Positions 1-7,167 of a stretch of DNA of 13,459 bases are shown here, piece after piece. Both the position numbers and the translations under genes were made by a program. Within the stretch, counting starts at the first letter, position 1, and every line of letters starts with the position of its first letter. The DNA is taken from the NCBI GenBank assembly GCA_036939975.1, contig JALLPB010000709.1, positions 1 through 13,459 of the forward strand. Direction: 5' to 3'. The notes under the pieces were generated by a model. It was not told where the DNA came from. It ran no database searches and was given only the letters and a program-made list of their open reading frames with translations. Source of the DNA: Cyclostephanos tholiformis. Its lineage: Eukaryota > Bacillariophyta > Thalassiosirophyceae > Thalassiosirales > Thalassiosiraceae.

Positions 1-261
1 GCCGCGAGCATCATCATATGATGCTGCGAGCATTGTTCATACAAAATCGGGAGATTACAAAGGAATCGGTATGTCATACTTTTCGGAAGGCAAGTTTTTG
101 TATGAAAAAAATGATGCCGCGAGCATCATCATATGATGCTGCGAGCATTGTTCATACAAAATCGGGAGATCACAAAGGAATCGGTATGTCATACTTTTTG
201 GAAGGTGAGTTTTCGTATGAAAAAAGTGATGCCGCGAGCGTCAGGGGGTGACGCTCGCGGC
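1..261. repeat. 115-bp tandem repeat, two copies plus a partial third
   Basis: Unit 1 (1-115) and unit 2 (116-230) have the same length and differ at about 6 of 115 positions. All six differences I can see are transitions. A third copy starts at 231 with GCCGCGAGCG and then diverges into a hairpin. The period is not a multiple of three and the short ORFs across it shift frame, so it is non-coding. Each unit carries AGCATCAT / ATGATGCT arms around a 3-base loop. Flanking GTATGAA and TTCATAC can extend this into a longer imperfect inverted repeat across the unit junction. It could be a fold-back or MITE-type repeat, or a local satellite. The array runs off the left edge, so the copy number is unknown. 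Confidence 0.9.
231..261. repeat. perfect 13-bp inverted repeat with five-G loop
   Basis: Arms GCCGCGAGCGTCA (231-243) and TGACGCTCGCGGC (249-261) are exact reverse complements separated by GGGGG. It closes the tandem array and looks like a GC-rich, more symmetric version of the imperfect stem in the two upstream units. It may be the terminal inverted repeat or tip of a fold-back element. No function can be assigned. Confidence 0.85.
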
Positions 262-521
262 GTCAGATCCTGTGCCCAGACTAAACGATATCAAAACTAT
301 TTCACACCGCCGGCCAAGCTTTTAGAGTAGACCTCTTTTTTCACTTTTGTTGTTTTGGCATGCTTGTGCTAACCACTTTGTGGATGGCGCACAAACACAG
401 CAACTCAATACCGAATCTTTTGAGATGCTTGGCTGCCAAGAGTACCCTACTGGCGGGCAAGCTCCCCCTCCTTTTGAGAGAGCATAATCAGGCGGAATAC
501 AAGATAAGCCTCCTGGCCAAC

Positions 522-668
522 ATGCACGGACCCCCCAGGACCGGCAAGACGCTATTTGCCAAAATGGCAAAGGAAGACTCTTCACTGAAAGAGTCAGTTA
601 GTGAAAAAGAGAATAAGCTTATATGCCAAATCGATCATAGCAAACAAAATCAGAGAGATCGTAGATAA
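522..668 (+). pseudogene. chimeric gene fragment: AAA Walker A piece joined to a copy of part of the 5882-6739 gene
   Basis: A plus-strand ORF opening at 360 contains MHGPPRTGKTLFAK (522-563). This matches the Walker A loop of AAA ATPases, closest by eye to the ATAD3 type, with Arg in place of the usual Gly (GPPGTGKT). Directly after it, 564-620 encodes MAKEDSSLKESVSEKENKL. This is nearly the same as a segment of the minus-strand gene at 6158-6214 (MAKEDSSPKESISEKENQL), with 50 of 57 bases identical. The ORF stops at 668. No Walker B or other AAA element follows, so no working ATPase is encoded. I read it as a scrambled fragment left by duplication or transposition. The Walker A match is short and could be coincidental. 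The 57-bp duplication is secure. Confidence 0.55.
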
Positions 669-887
669 TGAAGAACTGTAATCAAGATTTAGAGTCCATG
701 GTTAGGGAACATTATATCTCTACTCATCTAATTCTATAAATATGTATTCTTTCAAAGCCTACAAGTTACCCATCCGATGAGAAATCACTCCTTGGAGATG
801 ACGCCAAAATATGACACAGCTTCTTTTTTTGCGACATTTTTTGCAAAAGGAGGAGACAGCCCTTGTGGAAGAAGCATCGCCGTGGAG
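669..887. other. intergenic stretch, no gene seen
   Basis: Non-coding sequence between the chimeric fragment and the 3' end of the zinc-finger gene. It probably holds the 3' UTR of that minus-strand gene. I see no repeat, RNA gene or ORF worth listing. The upstream part 262-521 is likewise without a recognisable gene. Confidence 0.5.
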
Positions 888-3087
888 TTAGTGACTAGGC
901 TTGCCTAGTAGGGAGCCGATATCGATATCAGCGGGACTGCAATATCCCGGCAGAACCTTCGGAGAATCACCCCAGATTAAAAACGAATCAAGGCCTCCGC
1001 TTGACGAATCTTTCATGCAATACAATTTGGCGATCCATCTACAAAAATCTGCGATTGGTTTTTGATCAATTGACATCCATCCCCGTATCGCTTTCACATC
1101 GCTTGCTGATATGTATCTACAGTCGATGAGGTGCTTCATCACCATGAGGTGCAGCTCATGAGACATCCTACCGACGGACGAAAGCTTCATGAAACAACAT
1201 CCATTTTTGTCGGCAACGCAGCTGCGGCAGCGTATCCCCACGGATTGAGGGGGGCCGTTTATTTTTTCGGACTTCATCAGTTCCGAAGAGAGCGTGAACA
1301 GCTCGAGCTGCTGCAATGTCAACCTGGCAATGGGATGTAACATTTTTGAAACATCCTTTGTGAAGGAACTGAGGAAAGGTATTCCATCAAGTGGCGCGAC
1401 CAGAAACTTTTCTCCGTGTTCGTTGTGTTCCTTGCAACCCATGTCACCGTATTTGATATCCTTATGGTTGGACCTCTGCGGCGGCGAGTTTGCGGACTCG
1501 AGTTCAGTAATCTCGTTGGACTTTTGTCTTTTAATAGGCTTCAAAACCTTCGAACCAGATTGTCGTCGTCGCTTTTTGCTGCTCTGCTTTCCCCTCTTGC
1601 TTTTTTCCGACCTGTTTTACAATACGGACAAATGAGAATTTGCATTCCGACAAATATAGGTTGAGCATATCTAACACGCCAATGGAAGGAAGGATCACAC
1701 TCCCTCACAACCAAACACTATTACAAACACACGTGATAGACCAAAAAAGGCACACGAAGGAATTCTCTCACCCTGGAATCCGTAGAAATTCCTCGTCCGG
1801 AATAACAACGGTCGACGTTCGACCGCCCGGGCCACCCGGGGAGTCCAAAATCCCATTCTCGGCAAAGAAAGACGCGATGAATTGATCGAACGGCATTTTC
1901 TTCCCCAATGACTTGGCCGTGGGCAATTTCTTCCTCTCGGATGGGACCGCCTTGCACACGTTGAGTATGTGGTTCTCGACCACAGAGGGAAGGACCTCGA
2001 CGATCCGGTCAATGGTCCACAATAGGGATGGATCGTCGACTTTTTTGTTGCTGTTATTGTCTTCATCATCACCACTGGGGGGTGGGAATACGCATGAGCA
2101 ATGCAGGCAATGGAATGAGACCGCCCCCCCACCCCGTTCCCGTCCTCCCGACGCGGAATGGGAAAGTCGGATGGATTTGAGGATGAGCCTGTGGTACCTC
2201 GAGAGCTGCCAAAAGTTGGCGGAATCGGCGGCGTCCTTAAGAACGGGCGAGAAGAGCGTTATTTCGTCGCGGTGGTCGTCCCTTGATCCCCTTCGCGAGG
2301 ACGACGACTCGGCCGCCGGATCCTGCGGTCCCCCCATGCTGCCCGAACTCGAACCCCCCCCCCCGACCAACTCTTCGCTCCCTTCCCCCGTACAGACCTT
2401 CTCGTGCTCGAGGGCCTCCTCGTACGTGGTGAATTCCCTTACATTGCATACGTCGCACGTCCACACGGAAAACCATTCGGCCGATGATGATGAGTCGTCG
2501 TCGTCGCCTCCTACGACGCCACCGCCGCGAGCGGCGACGGCGCTCGTCTCCGTGGGGTCCTCTTCGCGCGTCTTCCGCCGTTCCCGATCGCCCACATCGC
2601 AGTCATTGTCTCGGGGGTCGTCATCGAGAGGCGATCCCTCCATCGTGAGGTCCACGACGTCGTCATTGCCGCCCGATGCCTCGCCGCCGGGGTTCGCGGC
2701 GGACCGCATCGACGACGACAACGACGACGACGACGACGACGAGACCTTTCCCGCCCTCGTTGACGATGCGCCGCCACCATCGACGATACCCTCGGCGAGG
2801 GGAAGGTCCGATATTCTCAGCGGCGCCGGACCCGTACACGTCAATTCGTGCGCCATCCTGCCCTCCTCCGACTGAAATCGTCTGACCATGCATATCGAGC
2901 AGTTGTGCCAGGTGGCACCGCGACAATTTGATTCGTGATTCGCGGCATCCTCGGAATTCCAGAATAGGAGCTTGCACTTTCGGCACTTGAATAGGGTCCT
3001 GTCGATTACCGACGATGACGATGATGATGACGATGTCGACGACGACGCAGGGGCGGACGTCGGGGGCGATTGCCCCGCCACGTCCAT
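888..3087 (-). CDS. zinc-finger protein with three C2HC fingers and two GIRCrxC-type modules (two exons)
   Basis: I join two minus-strand ORFs: exon 1 3087-1772 and exon 2 1611-888 (stop TAA), 2,040 nt, 679 aa. The start is the first in-frame ATG, in context ACAAGATGG. Cys-x2-Cys...His...Cys fingers lie near residues 35-55, 63-84 and 211-232, separated by Ser-, Asp- and Gly-rich linkers. A larger module, C327-x2-C...HILNVC378, lies before the junction. A basic, NLS-like stretch follows it (about 440-470, with KSKRKG and KKRRR). A second module, GIRC567-x2-C570...H599-x3-C603, ends the protein. The modules resemble a Cys/His domain I know from many diatom proteins of unknown role. The protein is likely nuclear and may bind nucleic acid; this is inference. 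Exon 2 has no ATG in its basic 5' part, and exon 1 stops just inside a good splice donor, so both need the join. No target or partner can be named. Confidence 0.75.
1612..1771 (-). other. intron of the zinc-finger gene (160 nt)
   Basis: On the minus strand the donor is CCAGG|GTGAGA and the acceptor AAACAG|GTCGG. The apparent stop of the upstream ORF is the TGA inside the donor, and the downstream ORF opens within a few bases of the acceptor. Joining gives CCA GGG TCG GAA (P-G-S-E), which keeps the frame through to the TAA at 888-890. The fit of donor, acceptor and phase is strong, but no transcript evidence is available. Confidence 0.75.
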
Positions 3088-3272
3088 CTTGTTGTTTTTT
3101 TCTTGTGTGGGAGTTTCAGCTGGGAGACATGACACGAAAATTCAATACCGTGTATCTTACTGGGGGAGAATAGTAAAAAATACCTACCTAGTTATACTAG
3201 GTACTTATAGTACTTACGGAGGAATAATTGGGAGTCCTGCATAAACAAACAAAACTCTATGGATTCGTCACC
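3088..3272. promoter_or_regulatory. shared divergent promoter region with an 8-bp palindrome
   Basis: This 185-bp stretch separates the start codons of the divergent zinc-finger (minus) and BRAP-like (plus) genes, so it must hold both promoters and 5' UTRs. It contains a perfect inverted repeat, TACCTAGT (3185-3192) and ACTAGGTA (3196-3203), with loop TAT. GTACTTATAGTACTTAC follows directly. I see no certain TATA box or initiator. A regulatory role for the palindrome is inference. Confidence 0.45.
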
Positions 3273-5633
3273 ATGATGTCTCGAAGCGGCGGGATATCGA
3301 AGGGTCATCATTCAGACGATGGCAAGGACCGGACTTTCGACACGGCCGCCGCTACTGCCAATGACGTTATTTCCGAGAATGGCGACGAATCTAGGTCGAT
3401 TCGGTCGTTGTTTTCGAATAATCGCTTGCGTCGCTGGCGCGTGTCGTTCGGTAATCCTGCATTGGGAACCTATGCCGGGGACATAGTGACGCTTCATCCC
3501 CAACGACGAGGTCGTGGTAAAGGTGACGACGACGATGAAGATTTTCATGACGAGTACGACGATGATGACGACGATGGCTCGTCGGAGTCGTCGTTTTCTT
3601 CCTGCTCTTCTACTGGGTCGTTATTCCGCCGACGCGACGACGATGCTCATCCTTCCAACCCCGAGAATACGGTCGATGGTAGCATCGGACATCGTAGGAT
3701 CGTCGTTATGACGAACGTCCCGCCCAATCAAGTGCCGGATGGCGTATTGAATCTCGTTCGTGGACATCGTCCGTTCATCGAGCATGTTCGTATCGTGATC
3801 AGTTCGTCGCGGTTGGAGGATGAGGTATGCCGTCGTCGGCGGATGCGGCGGGAGGCGACAAGGGAAACGATGGAAGATGATAGATATCGCGCCGGGGGGG
3901 CGGAGGAAGGATCCGGCATGTCAAGGCGTAGGTCGCGAACTTGGGCTTGTGTGGAAGACAAGGGGAAGGAGGACGATGGAGGGTATCACAATCTCAACCG
4001 TGCCAACGATGAGGCATCGTCCAAACTAAATCACGACGCCGACTTTAATTCGAACGACGGGAGAGGTAATAGGGGGTCGAGATCGACCTCACTAGACTTA
4101 GGTCCGCGCCGCTTCTCCCGTGGTGGGAACGTCCACGATGTTCGCGTCGAGGACGAGGAAAAATACTCGACGGAGGATCGACACGACGACAACGCCGATG
4201 ACGATGACAAGAATTACCACGTCCTCTTCGTCATGGACACCGACGATTCCGCTAAGACCTTCGTATCTGATCTGCATGGTCGACCGTACACCTCCCTCGA
4301 CGAGTACGAGACGTGTTCCGTATACCACGCCCATATCGTGAAGGGCAAGGACGGCGTCAGTTTGCTCGGGCCCATCTTCGCATCGTCGACGTCATCCCCG
4401 AACGAGACCGCCGAGCACCAATGTCCGGTGTGTTTGGAAATGCTGTGCATACCATCCCTGCGATCGTCGCTCTCGGGAGCGTCGTCGTCATCGTCATCTT
4501 CGTCGTCGTCATCGTCATCGTTGGACGTATCATCGTCCATACTCACGACGGTGTGCAATCATTCCTTCCACATCGACTGCCTCGCCCGATGGCAGGACTC
4601 GCCTTGTCCCGTGTGTCGTTACGATCACTCCGGACTGAACGAGACACTATCGAGATGTCACGTCTGCGCGGCGACTGTGAGGAATTACGTGTGTCTAATT
4701 TGCGGTGCGATTTCGTGCGCGAACGGCCAAACTGCGTCGTCGTCTACGAGCGATGGCGCCGATCAGACCCCGCAGGCACCATCGCATCTGGGGCACGCGC
4801 TCCGGCATTATCAGGAGGTGAGTTTCCCCTCACGCTTTGGGCTGATGGGAAAATATCCCATGTTTCCGTGTCCCAATTCATTCCACACCAACGAAAAAAT
4901 CTCATCCTCGTTCGGCGTAATCGACTCCTCTCAGACGTTGCATGCATATGCGTTGGATACGGAAACACAGCACGTATGGGACTTCGCGGGCGGCGGATAC
5001 GTTCATCGTTTGTTGCAGAATTTGGAGGACGGCAAGATCGTGGAAGGGACGGATCCGCGACTGATCGAGGAGGAGAGGGGTCTGAATCTATTGAACGATT
5101 GCGGCGATGGTGGCGGCGACGGGGTATCGTTGCCCCTTACCGCATTGGAAAGATCCACCATACCAACATATTCCTCGTCATCGGATGACGACGAGGCCTT
5201 ACATCGTAAGCTTGAGGGCTTCGCCGGACAGTACTACACCTTATTGAAGAGCCAGCTTGAGCAACAGCGCATCTTCTACGAGGGGCAACTGGAGGCAATA
5301 CGCAGAGAGCACGAGCACTCGACCCGAAGTGGTCACCAGTCCATCGCGGACCTAATATCAGCGCTTAAACAGGAGCGCAATCAGCTGGAACAACGATGCA
5401 TGACGCTTCGACGGAAGCATAAGAAAGTGTCCGAAGATGCGATGTTCCTCGAGACCATGAATGAAAGCCTCGAGGCGGATAAGCTTTCATTTCGCAAGCA
5501 GATCGCAGCCGCTCAGGCTGATCTGGCGAAGGCAAGGCAGTTGACACAACATCTGTTGACTCCCGTGGAAGAGAAACTTTCTCTCTTAATGCTGCAGCTT
5601 GAGAATGGCATTGGCGGAGATGATAAAGAATGA
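3273..5633 (+). CDS. BRAP/IMP-family RING E3 ubiquitin-protein ligase (two exons)
   Basis: Homologue of animal BRAP (BRAP2/IMP) and plant BRIZ proteins, cytoplasmic RING ubiquitin ligases. In animals BRAP modulates Ras-MAPK scaffolding and binds nuclear localisation signals. Domain order matches the family. An N-terminal RVSFGNP motif comes first. A BRAP2/RRM-like domain (about 144-356) has [16 protein letters not shown] and [11 protein letters not shown], with a long charged insertion. RING-H2 ligands are C384, C387, C428, H430, H433, C436, C445, C448, with a poly-Ser loop. The UBP-type zinc finger (C462, C474, C477, C482, then HALRHYQE...[16 protein letters not shown]) is followed by a coiled coil beginning [13 protein letters not shown]. 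The start is the first ATG (CACCATGATG). Exons are 3273-4817 and 4935-5633, giving 747 aa. Unspliced, the ORF stays open (786 aa) but carries a 39-residue break in the UBP finger. Whether MAPK-related roles apply here is unknown. Confidence 0.92.
   Translation: [786 protein letters not shown]
4818..4934 (+). other. 117-nt in-frame, stop-free intron inside the BRAP-like gene
   Basis: Donor GAG|GTGAGT and acceptor CTCCTCTCAG|ACG are near-consensus and phase 0. The segment is exactly 39 codons with no stop, so ORF callers read through it. Removing it gives [25 protein letters not shown]. That aligns without a gap to the UBP-finger pattern HAxxHxxxTxHxYAxxxxxxxVWDYAGDNYVHRL known from animal BRAP. 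Retention would insert 39 residues between the His pair and the following His of the zinc site. Confidence 0.88.
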
Positions 5634-5637
5634 CCAT

Positions 5638-5871
5638 CTAATTAAGGAAAGAAATGTCTTCGGATAGGCCGCCACCGCGATACGATGAGGGATAATTGGT
5701 GGGCTCCTCAATCCATTTCCAACATTTGTTCGGTAACTCTGCGCATTCATAGAATTCTCGCATTAGTATGAATGGGATATTGAAAGGCGGCAGCACAGCC
5801 AGCTGGAAAGTCTCGGTAGATGGTAACGTGAAATAATTATTCATCTTAATTATGCGGAAGTAGCAACACAT
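5638..5871 (-). CDS. doubtful small ORF in a convergent 3' region
   Basis: A 77-residue minus-strand ORF starts at ATG 5871 and ends 5 bp from the BRAP-like stop. It lies just downstream of the 5882-6739 gene on the same strand. It includes a Pro- and aromatic-rich stretch (LPPFNIPFILMREFYE) and a Trp pair, KCWKWIEEP, which looks more protein-like than random sequence. I recognise no family. It could be an alternative last exon of the upstream gene, a decayed exon, or 3' UTR. The donor and acceptor phases I tried did not give a clean join, so I doubt that it is coding. Confidence 0.2.
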   Translation of the reverse strand: MCCYFRIIKMNNYFTLPSTETFQLAVLPPFNIPFILMREFYECAELPNKCWKWIEEPTNYPSSYRGGGLSEDISFLN

Positions 5872-5881
5872 AGCAAATGCT

Positions 5882-6739
5882 TTAAACACCAGAAATACTG
5901 TCTAAAAACTCATGTGCCTTCCTGATTGAATCCTGGAGGGCTTGGTTCGCCCTCCTCGATTCAATTTGTCGCTCCTTCAGCAGGTATTGCAGTCTTTTTG
6001 TTTCGTATTCGAGTTTTGCCAAATCTCGTTCATTTTCGTCCTTGCCAACTTTAGCGGTGTTGGTTGAGATGGTGTATTTTCCCTTGTCGGAGTAATCACC
6101 GGAGTGTTTCATTTTTTCGTCCCGAAAATACGAATTGAGGAAATTACTGGATACTTCGAGCTGATTTTCTTTTTCACTAATCGACTCTTTTGGTGAAGAG
6201 TCTTCCTTTGCCATTCGGTAAGGTGACGGATGTTTCGGGTGGGGCTGGGGCGCTGGTGATTCATGAGATTCCGACGATTCCGTCTTCCTCCGCCTGTTAC
6301 AATAGGATGACGATACAATACTCAATAGAACTTTATCAGCGCTCTCCAATATCGACTCCGCAACCGTTGTATCATCGGCGTCTGTCCCCTCATTCTCCTC
6401 TTTTTTTTTCGATAATTTGGACGAAGGCGATCGGTCGCATCCCGTTGTGGAGTAGCACGAGGCGTTCTCACTTGCTCCCTCTTCTGAAATTCGCGTAAGA
6501 ATGTTTCGATCATCATCGCCCGTGTTGTTATTCTCTAGAATCATTCTCTCCAACAATTCGCGTGACGATCTAACGTACGACGAGGAGTTTTCCTTTGCAT
6601 TCAAGGTACCAAACGTTAAAACGCTGACATCATCGTCCTCTGTCTCATTCTGGTAGAGATGCATGCCTACACGAGGAGTTACTTGAGACGGTTTCGGGAG
6701 CTTACGGCTCGGTGACTCGGGTATGGGTGGAAGTGCCAT
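5882..6739 (-). CDS. unknown protein with a predicted C-terminal coiled coil
   Basis: 285 aa from ATG 6739 (context AATAATGG), beginning MALPPIPESPSRKLPKP. The sequence is mostly polar, rich in Ser, Glu, Asp and Lys, and probably disordered. Its last 50 residues form a likely coiled coil (DLAKLEYETKRLQYLLKERQ). I recognise no domain. The frame stays open upstream to another ATG at 7000, which would add 87 residues including a hydrophobic Ile/Tyr/Leu/Val run. That run comes from AT-rich intergenic-looking sequence, so I prefer the later start, though 7000 is possible. Residues encoded at 6158-6214 have a diverged second copy at 564-620. The gene is divergent from the JmjC-like gene and convergent with the BRAP-like gene. 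Confidence 0.65.
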   Translation of the reverse strand: MALPPIPESPSRKLPKPSQVTPRVGMHLYQNETEDDDVSVLTFGTLNAKENSSSYVRSSRELLERMILENNNTGDDDRNILTRISEEGASENASCYSTTGCDRSPSSKLSKKKEENEGTDADDTTVAESILESADKVLLSIVSSSYCNRRRKTESSESHESPAPQPHPKHPSPYRMAKEDSSPKESISEKENQLEVSSNFLNSYFRDEKMKHSGDYSDKGKYTISTNTAKVGKDENERDLAKLEYETKRLQYLLKERQIESRRANQALQDSIRKAHEFLDSISGV

Positions 6740-7167
6740 TATTTGGTGATTGGTGACATGAGAGACTGATAACACAACATAATACACGATATGAAGAAGA
6801 TAATAATAATATATTATCGTACTAGTATTTCTTCTCAAGAACTTGAAATAGGTAGCTTGCCGGCCGGCCGGCTCCCTCGGCTGCAAATCCCCCACTTTTT
6901 TCGGCGAGAGAGCCGGCGCGGCGGACGAGAACTTTCTTGAAAAAGAGTCATCGTTCCCGCGCTCTCCCTGCATCCAGTGTTCCATAACTACTTTTATCAT
7001 TGAGCAACAACGTAAAATATTATCGTACTTTAATACTTATCTTACGGTGGAACCATACGAGGTGTATTGTACATATTTTATCGTACAAGACAACCACACA
7101 TACACATCATGATAGCTCCACCATTCTAGGTAGAGCAGGAGGGAAAGTGGTCACCACCTCCGCGGAC
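6740..7167. promoter_or_regulatory. divergent promoter region with three TATCGTAC motifs
   Basis: The 428 bp between the start codons of the coiled-coil gene and the JmjC-like gene carry TATCGTAC at 6815-6822, 7021-7028 and 7079-7086, all on the plus strand. The first two sit in a 13-bp identical context, ATATTATCGTACT. A perfect 14-bp GC palindrome, GCCGGCCGGCCGGC, lies at 6859-6872. Repetition of an 8-mer in so short a region suggests a factor-binding site, but this is inference. Part of the stretch may instead be coding if the coiled-coil gene starts at 7000. Confidence 0.4.

Noticed and set aside
1..261. CRISPR array
   Set aside because: The repeat unit is 115 bp, contiguous, without distinct spacers, and the genome is eukaryotic in character.
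360..668. Functional AAA ATPase gene
   Set aside because: Only a Walker A-like loop with Gly changed to Arg is present, with no Walker B, sensor or arginine-finger region, and the rest is a copied piece of another gene.
1913..2875. 320-residue plus-strand ORF opposite the zinc-finger gene
   Set aside because: Its Asp, Ser and Pro runs are the antisense of trinucleotide repeats in the real gene, which has clear zinc ligands on the other strand.
4214..4558. Asp-rich minus-strand ORF
   Set aside because: It is the antisense reading of the poly-Ser-coding TCG/TCA repeat in the RING loop.
4313..5188. 291-residue plus-strand ORF overlapping the BRAP-like gene
   Set aside because: It is in another frame of the RING/UBP region and shows no domain; the BRAP frame carries all zinc ligands.
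6740..7000. 87-residue N-terminal extension of the coiled-coil protein, with a possible membrane segment
   Set aside because: The hydrophobic Ile/Tyr run comes from AT-rich intergenic-looking sequence and a good ATG context exists at 6739; kept only as an alternative start.
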